Assembly (NCBI GenBank): GCA_018857735.1
Contig: JABMCL010000316.1
Coordinates: forward strand, 147,501-211,500
Length of the DNA stretch: 64,000 nt
Direction of reading: 5' to 3'
From: Alviniconcha marisindica
Lineage: Eukaryota > Mollusca > Gastropoda > Provannidae
The notes beneath the pieces are model-generated. The model was not told the origin of the DNA and did not search any database. It saw only the letters and a list, made by a program, of their open reading frames with translations. The position numbers and the translations under genes were made by a program. Every line of letters begins with the position of its first letter. Position 1 is the stretch's first letter. Positions 47,002-60,916 of the stretch are shown here, in pieces.

Positions 47002-50000
47002 AGTTAATACTGCTATTTAACATTATATGACAGTCACACATGCATGCAAATACACACACACAATGAGAAAAATCCCTGTCCATCATGATTGCTGTCTGAG
47101 AAAACTCCCTGTCCATCATGATTGTTGCCTGGGTGAAAAATCCCAGTCCATGACGTTTGTTCCGGGGGTGATGTGCAGGCCGAGCGGGACCGGCTGGTTC
47201 GGGAACAACAGTTGGCACAGGAAGAAAGCCTGTCCCGAGAGTTGGAGCGTCGACGACTGGAGCAGACTAAGGATGAGAAGATGAGACAGCAGATCAGGGA
47301 AACGAGGTCAGTATGCAGCGCTTGTGTCACAGCAAAAAGAGGTCAGTACCCTTACGCTTGGGTCACAGCAAAAAGGGGTCAGTATGCAGCACTTGTGTCA
47401 CAGCAAAAAGATGCCAGTATGCAGCACTTGTGTCACAGCAAAAAGAGGTCAGTGTGCAGCACTTGTGTCACAGCAAAAAGATGCCAGTATGCAGTACTTG
47501 TGCCACAGCCATAAGGGGTCAGTATGCAGCACTTGTGTCAAAACATAGAGATCAGTATGTAGCGCTAGTGTCACAGCCATAAGGGGTCAATGTGCAGTGC
47601 TAGTGTCACAGCCATAAGGGGTCAGTGTGCAGTGCTAGTGTCACAGCCATAAGGGGTCAGTGTGCAGTGCTAGTGTCACAGCCATAAGGGGTCAGTGTGC
47701 AGTGCTAGTGTCACAGCCATAAGGGGTCAGTATGCAGCGCTAGTGTCACAGCCATAAGGGGTCAGTGTGCAGCGCTAGTGTCACAGCCATAAGGGGTCAG
47801 TGTGCAGTGCTAGTGTCACAGCCATAAGGGGTCAGTGTGCAGTGCTAGTGTCACAGCCATAAGGGGTCAGCATGTACTTGCCGTTGACATGCTCTGTGGT
47901 CAGTCAGGACCTGTGCTGATGGACTAGCGTGCTGTTTTTTCTCTTTTGTCATTCAGCCAGAGTTTGGAAGGTAGAGCGAGACTGTGTGTACATATGTGTG
48001 CAGCCAAATTACTGCGTAGCTTATCATGAACATGGCGGAGTGACTATGCTATTTCTCTTTTTTCATATCTTTGATTGAAGCTGCATTACCTTATAAATGG
48101 GTTGTGCAAAAGAAATCTGACAGATAATAATTGTTACTAATCAAGTACTCTGACTGATTTTAACTGCAGTGTATTCACATTGATTTTAATTTTTAAAAGA
48201 AAAGTGTGTGTGTGTGTTTGTGTGTATGTGTGTGAGTGAGTGAGTGAGTGAGTGTGTGTGTGTGTGTGTGTGAGTGAGTGAGTGAGTGTGTGTGTGTGTG
48301 AGCGTGCGTGCGTGCGTGCGTGCATGTGTGTGTGATTTTGAATGGTGTGGTGCAAAGCTGGGTCAGTGTTGTCACTGAAGACAGTGTTGTCAGTGTTGTC
48401 ACTGAAGACAGTGTTGTCAGTGTGGTCAGTGAAGACAGTGTTGTCAGTGTGGTCACTGAAGACAGTGTTGTCAGTGTTGTCAGTGAAGACAGTGTTGTCA
48501 GTGTTGTCACTGCAGACAGTGTTGTCAGTGTTGGATTGGGTTTGCAGTCTGGAGTTGCGGGAGCTGGAAGCCAAGCTGAAGGCAGCGTACACCAACAAGG
48601 AGCGTGCAGCACAGCTGGCTGAGAAAGACGCACTCAAATTTGATGAAATGGTACAGTCACTTTTATCTCTTTGTTTATATCCTAGTAGTAATACTGGCTG
48701 TCACGTTTTTCTCAGGATTTGATTCCTGTATAATCTTGCAAGCCCCTCTCTCACCATTTCCTTGTCCAGCTTCAACCATTCAGCAATTTTCTGCTACCTT
48801 TGCTTGAAATTCTGCTGGGAAAAACTCTGCCAGAAAAAGACAATTGGGAGAAATAAAATCACTGTCAGTATCACAGCTGTTCTAAACTGGAAAAGAAATG
48901 GACTGCCACCTTTTGCGTTGATTTGATACCTTGCCTGAGATGATTAGAAAATAGCATTCCTTTGCCTTATGCTGCTGTTAGTGCTAGAGACCACCACAGC
49001 ATCACTGGTGGTCCGATAGGGACCTCTAGAGACCACCACAGCATCACTGGTGGTCCGATAGGGACCTCTAGAGACCACCACAGCAGCACTGGTGGTCCGA
49101 TAGGGACCTCTAGAGACCACCACAGCAGCACTGGTGGTCCGATAGGGACCTCTAGAGACCACCACAGCATCACTGGTGGTCCGATAGGGACCTCTAGAGA
49201 CCACCACAGCAGCACTGGTGGTCCGATAGGGACCTCTAGAGACCACCACAGCATCACTGGTGGTCCGATAGGGACCTCTAGAGACCACAGCAACAGCATG
49301 GAAAGTGGAAAGAGTTTCAACGTCCTTGAAAGTTGAGATTGTGGTACTCTAATACTGTCTTAGTTAGCATGTGTTGACAGTGACTGCACCAGTCCCATCC
49401 TTCTGTTTCTGTTTCTGACCCATGAGCTTTGACTTGAAATCTGATTCTTCTGACTTCCCCTGCCCTCCTCATCCACCAGACTTCAGCCCAGGCGTGAGGT
49501 TTCTGAAAAGTGTACTTTTCTTCTACTCTCTCTTGCTTTAGATATATTTCATGTGTAGGGGAGCGGGGTGGGCAGTGAGGGAAGCAGGTTGAAAGCATGA
49601 ATGAAGAGTCGCAAGTCAGCGGTTGCTATAACTTTTTTTTTATTGACATCTACCAGGAAACAGTGTAGGCTCTCCCCTGAATCGGATACATTGGTGTCCA
49701 GTAAGCGGCTCAAACTAAAAGACCTGCTTCTGCCAGGACACTGGGGGAAAGAGGATGCAGCGGGCCCAGCGCACAAGTTTTAACACTTTGGATAATTAGG
49801 GCCATAAAACTCCCATCAAAAAAGAGAAAGGATGACAGAAAAGAAAAGGTTAAAGGGTCATGGCCCGGAACACACATAATACACTCAGTTACATATGAAC
49901 TGCTTGAAAATGATGAAAAAAAGCAACAACAACAACAACAACAAAGAAGAAAAAGGGGCTGTTGAAAGTCCTTGAGAAGTCCTTGACTGTTGTGTTCCCA

Positions 50001-50645
50001 AACTGGCGTGAACAGCACAGAGTGCCATGGTCCTCAGCTCCTTCGTTTCTCCTTGTACACTCCTGTAAAGTGTGGCTACTTTTCTTCCAGAAACGAGACT
50101 CGGAGATCGCCCGCCAGATGAAGGAGCAGAACGACCGCGCTGCGAACGCGGAGCGTGAGCGTGAGCTGGAGCGATACAAGGAGATGGTGCGCTACCAGCA
50201 GGAGCTGGAGCGGCAGCTGGAGGAGCAGGAGCAGAAGAAGCAGCAGGCCTACGAGGAGTTCCTCAAGGAGAAGCTCATGATCGACGAAATCGTACGCAAA
50301 ATCTACGAGGAGGACCAGAAGTGAGTGGCGACTGTGGGTGTGTGTGTGTGTGTGTGTACATCCATAATGTATGGGTGTGTGATTGCACGCCTGTGCTATA
50401 TACATCAGAATCAGAATATTTATTGTCCCAGTACAAGTTTACAAAGAAATTTGTCTTACGGTGCACAGTAGGAAATAAAATAAACAATAGACTAATATTT
50501 TAACACAGCTACAAAGGCTAAAAATACACCAAATACACACAATATATTATCACAGCATTGAAAAGTAAATATTTACACAGGCATATATGTGTGTGTGTGT
50601 GTGTGTGTGTGTACAGGTATATACATACACGTATATGTGTGTGGA

Positions 50646-50688
<43 letters not shown>

Positions 50689-53600
50689 CCCCCAGATTTA
50701 CGGTTGATTAGTTTGGGGGCATGAGATGTTGGCTTGCATCTCCATAAATGAAATGTTGCAGTCTTCTTTGTTCTCTTGTTCCTTTGTATTGAGTGCTAGA
50801 GGTGGTCTGTGGCTGATGTACAGCTGGCCTGGCTTTGACTGGGTGATGTACAGCTGGCCCAGCTTTGACTGGGTGATGTACAGCTGGCCCAGCTTTGACT
50901 GGGTGATGTACAGCTGGCCCAGCTTTGACTGGGTGATGTACAGCTGGCCCAGCTTTGACTGGGTGATGTACAGCTGGCCCGACTTTGACTGGGTGATGTA
51001 CAGCTGGCCTGGCTTTGACAGGGTGATGTACAGCTGGCCCGGCTTTGACTGGGTGATGTACAACTGGCCCGGCTTTGACTGGGTGATGTACAGCTGGCCC
51101 AGCTTTGACTGGGTGATGTACAGCTGGCCCAGCTTTGACTGGGTGATGTACAACTGGCCCGGCTTTGACTGGGTGATGTACAGCTGGCCCAGCTTTGACT
51201 GGGTGATGTACAACTGGCCCGGCTTTGACTGGGTGATGTACAACTGGCCTGGCTTTGACAGGTTGTACATATATGCATGGGCACTCCTCAGACTGAAGTG
51301 AAGGCTGGTGGTGAAGGAGTCTTACTCATGAAGTGAAGGCTGGTGGTGAAGGAGTCTTACTCTGACTGAAGTGAAGGCTGGTGGTGAAGGAGTCTTACTC
51401 ATGAAGTGAAGGCTGGTGGTGAAGGAGTCTTAGTCATGAAGTGAAGGCTGGTGGTGAAGGAGTCTTACTCATGAAGTGAAGGCTGGTGGTGAAGGAGTCT
51501 TACTCATGAAGTGAAGGCTGGTGGTGAAGGAGTCTTACTCAGACTGAAGTGAAGGCTGGTGGTGAAGGAGCCACCCTCGGGAACTGCTGCCCTGTCTAGT
51601 CTGATGCAGCTCCATAAGAAGCTGACTTTATTTGGGAAATGTACTGTGGAAATACACTGGTGTTGTGACGGAGTGCAGCATACCCCCTTAGACAGCACTG
51701 CTGGGGCCAGTTGAAGTGCTGGCCTGCTGAGGAATACTGGCTTAAAAAGGCACCAGCCAGTTTGAAGTTAAAACCTTTTTTCTTTCTTTCTTTGTTTTAT
51801 ATTTATTTGTGAGATGCTTGAATTGAATTCATATCCTTATTTTCAACATTCCTTTTACCATGCCCCCTGGTCCCATATATCCTATCCCATGATGTGGCCA
51901 TTTTCCCTGATATAGCCGTCATGGTTGATTTGGTGCAAAAACCCACCCCTGTCATTGCCATGATGTTGCCATTTTCCCTGATATAGCTGTCATGGTCAGC
52001 TGGGTGTAAACCCATCTTGCCATGATGCTGGCTGCGGTGTAAAACCCATTCCTGTCGTTGCCATGATGCTGGCTGCGGTGTAAAACCCATTCCTGTCGTT
52101 GCCATGATGCTGGCTGCGGTGTAAAACCCATTCCTGTCGTTGCCATGATGCTGGCTGCGGTGTAAAAAACCCATTCCTGTCGTTGCCATGATGCTGGCTG
52201 CGGTGTAAAAAACCCATTCCTGTCGTTGCCATGATGCTGGCTGCGGTGTAAAAAAACCCATTCCTGTCGTTGCCATGATGCTGGCTGCGGTGTAAAAAAA
52301 CCCATTCCTGTCGTTGCCATGATGCTGGCTGCGGTGTAAAAAAACCCATTCCTGTCGTTGCCATGATGCTGGCTGCGGTGTAAAAAAACCCATTCCTGTC
52401 GTTGCCATGATGCTGGCTGCGGTGTAAAAAAACCCATTCCTGTCGTTGCCATGATGCTGGCTGCGGTGTAAAAAAACCCATTCCTGTCGTTGCCATGATG
52501 CTGGCTGCGGTGTAAAAAAACCCATTCCTGTCGTTGCCATGATGCTGGCTGCGGTGTAAAAAAACCCATTCCTGTCGTTGCCATGATGCTGGCTGCGGTG
52601 TAAAAAACCCATTCCTGTCGTTGCCATGATGCTGGCTGCGGTGTAAAAAAACCCATTCCTGTCGTTGCCATGATGCTGGCTGCGGTGTAAAAAACCCATT
52701 CCTGTCGTTGCCATGATGCTGGCTGCGGTGTAAAAAACCCATTCCTGTCGTTGCCATGATGCTGGCTGCGGTGTAAAAAACCCATTCCTGTCGTTGCCAT
52801 GATGCTGGCTGCGGTGTAAAAAAACCCATTCCTGTCGTTGCCATGATGCTGGCTGCGGTGTAAAAAAACCCATTCCTGTCGTTGCCATGATGCTGGCTGC
52901 GGTGTAAAAAACCCATTCCTGTCGTTGCCATGATGCTGGCTGCGGTGTAAAAAACCATTCCTGTCGTTGCCATGATGCTGGCTGCGGTGTAAAAAACCCA
53001 TTCCTGTCGTTGCCATGATGCTGGCTGCGGTGTAAAAAAACCCATTCCTGTCGTTGCCATGATGCTGGCTGCGGTGTAAAAAACCCATTCCTGTCGTTGC
53101 CATGATGCTGGCTGCGGTGTAAAAAACCATTCCTGTCGTTGCCATGATGCTGGCTGCGGTGTAAAAAAAACCATTCCTGTCGTTGCCATGATGCTGGCTG
53201 CGGTGTAAAAAACCCATTCCTGCGTTGCCATGATGCTGGCGCGGGTAAAAAACCATTCCTGCGTGCCATGATGCTGGCTGCGGTGTAAAAAACCCATTCC
53301 TGTCGTTGCCATGATGCTGGCTGCGTGTAAAAAACCCATTCCTGCGTTGCCATGATGCTGGCTGCGGTGTAAAAAACCCATTCCTGCCGTTGCCATGATG
53401 CTGGCTGCGGTGTAAAAAACACATTCGCGTTGCCATGATGCTGGCTGCGGTGTAAAAAACACATTCCTGCCGTTGCCATGATGCTGGCTGCGGTGTAAAA
53501 AACCCATTCCTGCCGTTGCCATGATGCTGGCTGCGGTGTAAAAAACCCATTCCTGCCGTTGCCATGATGCTGGCTGCGGTGTAAAAAACCCATTCCTGCC

Positions 53601-54087
53601 GTTGCCATGATGCTGGCTGCGGTGTAAAAAACCCATTCCTGCCGTTGCCATGATGCTGGCTGCGGTGTAAAAAACCCATTCCTGCCGTTGCCATGATGCT
53701 GGCTGCGTGTAAAAACCCATTCCTGCCGTTGCCATGATGCTGGCTGCGGTGTAAAACCCATTCCTGCCGTTGCCATGATGCTGGCTGCAGTGTAAAAGCC
53801 ATTCCTGCCGTTGTCATGACGCTGGCTGTGGTGTTGCAGAGAGCTGGAGAGGGAAATGAACAAACGCAAGAAGACGCAGCAGTACATCAGTGAGTTCAAG
53901 AAGGCGCGGGAGGACTGGAAGCAGAAGGAGAGGGAGAAGATGGAGGAGGAGAACAGGAAGATCATGGCCTTCGCCAGCTTGCAGAAGCAGCGGGAGAGCG
54001 AGCAGAACGCGCAGAAGAAAGAGCGGGAAGAGGCCATGGGCCGCGTACAGAAAGCGGTACATAGCAGGCTTTGATCCATGCATTTGT

Positions 54088-54121
<34 letters not shown>

Positions 54122-57100
54122 ATGTTGTTTCTGTATGTAACTGCATCTGTAATGACAAGTTTGGATTCATTTGATTCATGTATGGTTAAAAAAGAGAGAG
54201 AGAGAAAAAAAAAAAGCATAATGAAGAACACCTAGTTTTTGCAATGTCCATTTAATATTGATATAGGTTGTGTTGCATTTTCTTTTTGCTCCTTAGGTAC
54301 TGTGTTTGTCTGTTGTCTGACTGACGGAGGACTGTTGTGCATGTGTTGTCTGACTGACTGAGAACTGTTGTGCATGTGTTGTCTGACCTGACTGAGGTCC
54401 GTTGTGCATGTGTTGTCTGATCTGACTGAGGACCGTTGTGCATATGTTGTCTGTTGTCTGACTGATTGAGGACTGTTGTGCATGTGTTGTGTGTTGTCTG
54501 ATGGACTGAGGACTGTTGTGCATGTGTTGTCTGACTGACTGAGGACTGTTGTGCATGTGTTGTGTGTTGTCTGATGGACTGCGGATTGTTGTGCATGTGT
54601 TGTCTGACTGACTGAGGACTGTTGTGCATGTGTTGTGTGAGTGACGGAGGACTGTTGTGCATGTGTTGCGTGACTGACGGAGGACTGTTGTGCATGTGTT
54701 GCGTGACTGACTGAGGACTGTTGTGCGTGTGTTGTGTGTTGTCTGATGGACTGAGGACTGTTGTGCATGTGTTGTGTGAGTGACGGAGGACTGTTGTGCA
54801 TGTGTTGTGTGACTGACGGAGGACTGTTGTGCATGTGTTGTGTTTGTGTGACTGACGGAGGACTGTTGTGCAGTGTGTTTGTGTGACTGACGGAGGACTG
54901 TTGTGCATGTGTTGTCGTGACTGACGGAGGACTGTTGTGCATGTGTTGTGTGTTGTGTGAGTGACGGAGGACTGTTGTGCATGTGTTGCGTGACTGACGG
55001 AGGACTGTTGTGCATGTGTTGTGTGTTGTGTGAGTGACGGAGGACTGTTGTGCATGTGTTGCGTGAGTGACGGAGGACTGTTGTGCATGTGTTGTGTGAG
55101 TGACGGAGGACTGTTGTGCATGTGTTGCGTGTTGTGTGAGTGACGGAGGACTGTTGTGCATGTGTTGTGTGTTGTGTGAGTGACGGAGGACTGTTGTGCA
55201 TTGCAGCTGTCGGAGGAGATTGCCCGCAGAGAGAAGGAGAGGGAGGAGATGGAGAGGGTGCGCCTGGACCTCTACCTGGAGGAGCAAGAGGAGAAGGAGA
55301 GACAGAAGGAAATGGTCAGTGTCCTGCTCAACTTTATCCTCTTGTGCACGCTTGCACTCTCTTTTCTGGACCTGTTGCTCACATCCATGATGCCGTCTTC
55401 GCTTCATGTATCGGATGGGGGATGGCTGGATGAGATTTGATCTCCAGTGAAGCCTTCAGGTTTTGGCCCTCAAATGTTGATGCCGCTTGTCTGCCATTAC
55501 GGAACAAATGTTGAAGTCAAATTAGGAAAACACTGATTTCCCGTGTTTGGATCTTCGTATTTGTGAAGGAAAATGTGACAGACAAGTGAGGGGCGGGAAT
55601 GTGATGGTTAATGAGTTTGAATTTGAATGAAAGTGACAAACACGCGGTTAATGGTAGTTTCTGAATGAAAGTGACAAACACGCGGTTATTGGTAGTTTCT
55701 GAATGAAAGTGACAAACACACGGTTAATGGTAGTTTCTGAATGAAAGTGACAAACACGCGGTTAATGGTAGTTTCTGAATGAAAGTGATAAGCATGTGGT
55801 TAATGATAGTTTCTGAATGAAAGTGATAAAGATGCGGTTAGTGGTAGTTTCTGAATGAAAGTGATAAACACATAGTTAATGGTAGTTTCTGAATGAAAGT
55901 GACAAACACATTGTTAATGGTAGTTTTTGAATGAAAATGACAAACACATAGTTAATGGTAGTTTTTGAATGAAAATGATAAACACATAGTTAATGGTAGT
56001 TTTTGAATGAAAGTGATAAACACATAGTTAATGGTAGTTTTTGAATGAAAATGATAAACACATAGTTAATGGTAGTTTTTGAATGAAAGTGATAAACACA
56101 TAGTTAATGGTAGTTTTTGAATGAAAGTGACAAACACTGGGCTAATGGTAGTTTGCGTACTTGATGATGGCTTCAGGATGAAGTGGAGCAACGACTACGA
56201 CAGCGAATTGAGATGCAGAACATGCACGCGCAGCAGATGCACTTCAAGGCGCTGCGGGTCCAGGCCGAGCAGGAGGAGGAGGAGGAGTTCCGACGACAGG
56301 TGGGAAGACTGTCTTCCGTAAACGCTTCCTTGTGTCCATGTACTGTCTGTCTGTGTTGTTTGCCTGGAGTCCGTGTTGCCTTTGATACAGCTTGCTGTTC
56401 TGTGCTCCTGCATTGTCTGTCTGTGTTGTCGCTCTGATATAACCACAATGGTTGACTGGGCGTAAAACACCAAGTTACTTACTGTCTGTGTTGTCTGTGT
56501 TCATTGTGTGTTGTCTTTGGTTGTCTTGCTGCATTGTGTCTGTTTGTGTTGTCTGTGTTCATTGTGTGTTGTCTGTGGTCTGTCTAGCTGCATTATGTCT
56601 ATTTGTGTTGTCTGTGTTCATTGGTTGTTGTCTCTGGTCTGTCTTGCTGCATTGTGTCTGTGTTGTCTGTGTTCATTGTGTGTTGTCTCTGGTCTGTCTG
56701 GCTGCATTATATCTATTTGTGTTGTCTGTGTTCATTGGTTGTTGTCTGTGGTCTGTCTTGCTGCATTGTGTCTGTGTTCATTGTGTGTTGTCTCTGGTCT
56801 GTCTGGCTGCATTATGTCTATTTGTGTTGTCTGTGTTCATTGGTTGTTGTCTGTGGTCTGTCTTGCTGCATTGTGTCTGTGTTCATTGTGTGTTGTCTCT
56901 GATCTGTCTGGCTGCATTATGTCTATTTGTGTTGTCTGTGTTCATTGGTTGTTGTCTGTGGTCTGTCTTGCTGCATTGTGTCTGTGTTCATTGTGTGTTG
57001 TCTCTGGTCTGTCTGGCTGCATTATGTCTGTTTGTGTTGTCTGTGTTCATTGGTTGTTGTCTCTGGTCTGTCTTGCTGCATTGTGGCTGTGTTCATTGTG

Positions 57101-60100
57101 TGTTGTCTCTGATCTGTCTGGCTGCATTATGTCTATTTGTGTTGTCTGTGTTCATTGGTTGTTGTCTGTGGTCTGTTTTGCTGCATTGTGTCTGTGTTCA
57201 TTGTGTGTTGTCTCTGATCTCTCTGGCAGCATTGTGTCTGTGTTCATTGTGTGTTGTCTCTGATCTCTCTGGCAGCATTGTGTCTGTGTTCATTGTGTGT
57301 TGTCTCTGATCTCTCTGGCAGCATTGTGTCTGTTCATTGTGTGTTGTCTCTGATCTCTCTGGCAGCATTGTGTCTGTGTTCATTGTGTGTTGTCTCTGAT
57401 CTCTCTGGCAGCATTGTGTCTGTGTTGTCTGTGTTCATTGTGTGTTGTCTCTGATCTCTCTGGCAGCATTGTGTCTGTGTTCATTGTGTGTTGTCTCTGA
57501 TCTCTCTGGCAGCATTGTGTCTGTGTTGTCTGTGTTCATTGTGTGTTGTCTCTGACCTCTCTGGCAGCATTGTGTCTGTTTTCATTTGTGTTCATTGTGT
57601 ATTGTCTGTCTACAGTGACTGTACTGTCTGCCTCTCTGTGTACTGTGTCTGTAGTCTGCATTGTCTGTAGTTTGATACCTGGAACAGGAGGTTAGAATCA
57701 GGCTGTGCGACAGGTAACACCTCTTTTTATAATTCACACAATAATGCTCTAGATTATTGAAACAAATGAGTGAGCCTCTCTGTGTCAAGCCAGTGAATGA
57801 GTCTCAGCCAGGTAAAGTCAAGCCAATGAGTCTGAGCCAGGTGATGTCAAGCCAATGTGTCTCAGCCAGGTGATGTCAAGCCAGTGAGTGAGGCAGGTAA
57901 TGTCAAGCCAATGAGTCTCAGCCAGGTGATGTCACGCCAATGAGTGAGGCAGGTGATGTCAAGCCAATGAGTGAGGCAGGTAAAGTCAAGCCAATGAGTC
58001 TCAGCCAGGTGATGTCAAGCCAGTGAGTCTCAGCCAGGTGATGTCAAGCCAATGAGTGAGGCAGGTAAAGTCAAGCCAATGAGTCTCAGCCAGGTGATGT
58101 CAAGCCAGTGAGTGAGTCTGAGCCAGGTAAAGTCAAGCCAATGAGTCTCAGCCAGGTGATGTCAAGCCAATGAGTCTCAGCCAGGTGATGTCAAGCCAAT
58201 GAGTCTCAGCCAGGTGATGTCAAGCCAATGAGTGAGGCAGGTAATGTCAAGCCAGTGAGTCTCAGCCAGGAGATGTCAAGCCACTGAGTCTCTGAGCCAA
58301 GTAAAGACAAGCCACTGAGTCTCTGAGCCAAGTAAAGTCAAGCCGGTGAGCGAGTCTCTGAGCCAGGTAATGTCAAGCCACTGAGTGAGTCTGAGCCAGG
58401 TAATGTCAAGCCGGTGAGTGAGTCTCTGAGCCAGGTAATGTCAAGCCGGTGAGTGAGTCTCTGAGCCAGGTAATGTCAAGCCGGTGAGTCTCTGAGCCAG
58501 GTAATGTCAAGCCGGTGAGCGAGTCTCTGAGCCAGGTAATGTCAAGCCACTGAGTGAGTCTGAGCCAGGTAATGTCAAGCCACTGAGTGAGTCTCTGAGC
58601 CAGGTAATGTCAAGCCGGTGAGTCTCTGAGCCAGGTAATGTCAAGCCAGTGAGTGAGTCTCTGAGCCAGGTAATGTCAAGCCACTGAGTGAGTCTGAGCC
58701 AGGTAATGTCAAGCCGGTGAGTGAGTCTCTGAGCCAGGTAATGTCAAGCCGGTGAGTGAGTCTCTGAGCCAGGTAATGTCAAGCCAGTGAGTCAGCCGGG
58801 TACAGGGAGACTGGGTGGTGTAAGCGTAACTTTGTCTGCATTTGTCAGGCAGCTGTGTGGTTGAATGCTTATGGTACCAGACTGGCATGCCAGCAGTCCA
58901 CATTCAGTGGGTTCAGTCCGACCATTTCACTCAATTGTGTCCTGGTCAAAATGGGCACTGACCCCTCAAATTGCACCATTGTGGGGCATTTTGACCAAAA
59001 CAAAAAAACACAAACAGGACAAACTTCAAACAAACAGTTTTAAAAAGATTAAAGTAGGAACTTTGAGAACAATATCTTACCTTTAGGAAGGAGGGGGACA
59101 GATTTTTGTTGACTTACGACCAACGAGGTGTGCAAAGGGCGGGGGGGGGGGGGGGGGGGGGGTAAAAATCCTGTTTTGGCACCCATAGTCACTCAACAGA
59201 ATACACGGTTCTGCATACAGTCTTGACACAAACCCACTGAGATAGTAGATTTTACTTCAGAAATGTTTTCAATGGAGGTAAACCAGAAACTATACACTCA
59301 ATCAAGTTTGTACATGCTCTGCAGGCTAAGGAAGTTCAAATTGCTTTTTTATCTTTTTGCCATTTTGTTTTGAAGAAAGTGTGCCAGTCACACATGTGAT
59401 GGAAACGAATGCCACAAAATCATCCCAAATCATTGCATCATTAATTCAAGGAAGGGAACACAAAGGAAAATGGACAAGCCTCTATTTACTGCCTGATTTG
59501 CATCTCTTGTGTTTCACGTGTTTTCATGTAAAATCGCAAACATCCATCAGCATCCCGCTTCTGACAAAGCTCCAACAGTCAGTGAGAGTGTTGAGAGCCT
59601 GCATCTGACACAGTTTGAAAGAGTTAAACAGTTTAGTTTTTAATAGTCTGACCAAACATTGAATATATTTATGATTTGTTTTTATATGTCAGCAGCAGCA
59701 GCAGCTGCATCGTCATTGGTAATGTGGAATCTTTTTTGCTTTCTTTTTTCAATCTTTGTGGAATTTATTTTTTTCCCTTTTTTTGTTTTTTTTGTTATTG
59801 TTTGTTCTTGAATCTTTTTATTTCAGCTGCTAAAACAGTTCATGGTGAGAATTCTCCATGGCAGACGTGCCAGCCGTTGCTGGGCAAGAGCTGGTGGAAG
59901 TGGGCGTGTTGCTGGTCAAAAGGGAATCAGAACTTTCGCTCATGCTGTAGTCTGCAAGTTGGTGCAGCTGTGTTTTCTTCTGTGCCTCAGATGCTGGCCA
60001 AGTTTGCGGAGGACGACCGCATCGAGCAGATGAACGCGCAGAAGCGGCGCATGAAGCAGCTGGAGCACAAGCGTGCGGTGGAGAATCTGCTGGAGGAGAG

Positions 60101-60463
60101 GAGGGCGCAGTACGCCGCCGAACGCGAGCGTGAGGCCTTTGAACGAGCGGAGGAGATGAGGATGGAGGAGTTCCGCAAGCAGATTGTGGAGGAGGAGAGG
60201 AGGCGCCTGCTGAAGGAGCATGCCACACGGCTTCTGGGATACCTGCCCAAGGTCAGCAACTTGCTTCTGCAGTCCTGTCTACTCAGTGTCCTGAGTCAGT
60301 CCACTCAGTGTTTACTCACTGTCCTGAATCAGTCTACTCAGTGTCCTGAGTCAGTTTACTCAGTATTCTGAGTCAGTCTACTGAATCAGTCTACTCAATG
60401 TCCTGAGTTGGTCTGCTCAGTGCCCTGAGTGTCTACTCAGTGTCCTGAATCAGTCTTTCACCC

Positions 60464-60497
<34 letters not shown>

Positions 60498-60916
60498 TGT
60501 GCGCGTGCATGCGTGTGTGTATATGCGTCCTTCCCTCAGTTTGTGTCTGTGTTTCTTGGTGTGCATGTGTCCGTCTCTCTCTGTGTGTCTCTGGCAGCCA
60601 CTCTTTTGCTTTAGTGTGCAGTTTGCCTTACCTGTTGGGTCTGATGCTTCCAAGGATTCCTGAAAAATAAAGCACTTGTTGCGGGATGGTGGGATGGGGT
60701 GTTAATGTGTTGGTGCAGATGAAAAACAAGCCTGTGCCTGTTGTAACCCAAAGTTACAAAGCAAAACAAAATCGGTATGAGTATCAGTGGCAGTAGAGCA
60801 GAAACAAACTGGTTCTGGCTTTGTGATAAATGACCAGTCTCTGAATGAAGACTGCGTCACTAAGGATGGAAGTGTGCTGGGGAAAAAGCATGCGATAGCG
60901 TTGATGGCACCACTGC

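Noticed and set aside
51803..54079. 758-aa and other very long minus-strand ORFs
   Set aside because: The 43-bp repeat unit has no stop in any minus-strand frame, so long ORFs arise automatically; they also run antisense over a real MNS1 exon.
54232..55407. 391-aa antisense ORF rich in Thr/Gln/Ser
   Set aside because: Shadow of the composite minisatellite upstream of an MNS1 exon.
56452..57309. 285-aa Cys/Leu/Val-rich ORF resembling a membrane protein
   Set aside because: Pure translation of the 46-bp repeat; hydrophobicity comes from the repeated tgt/ctg words.
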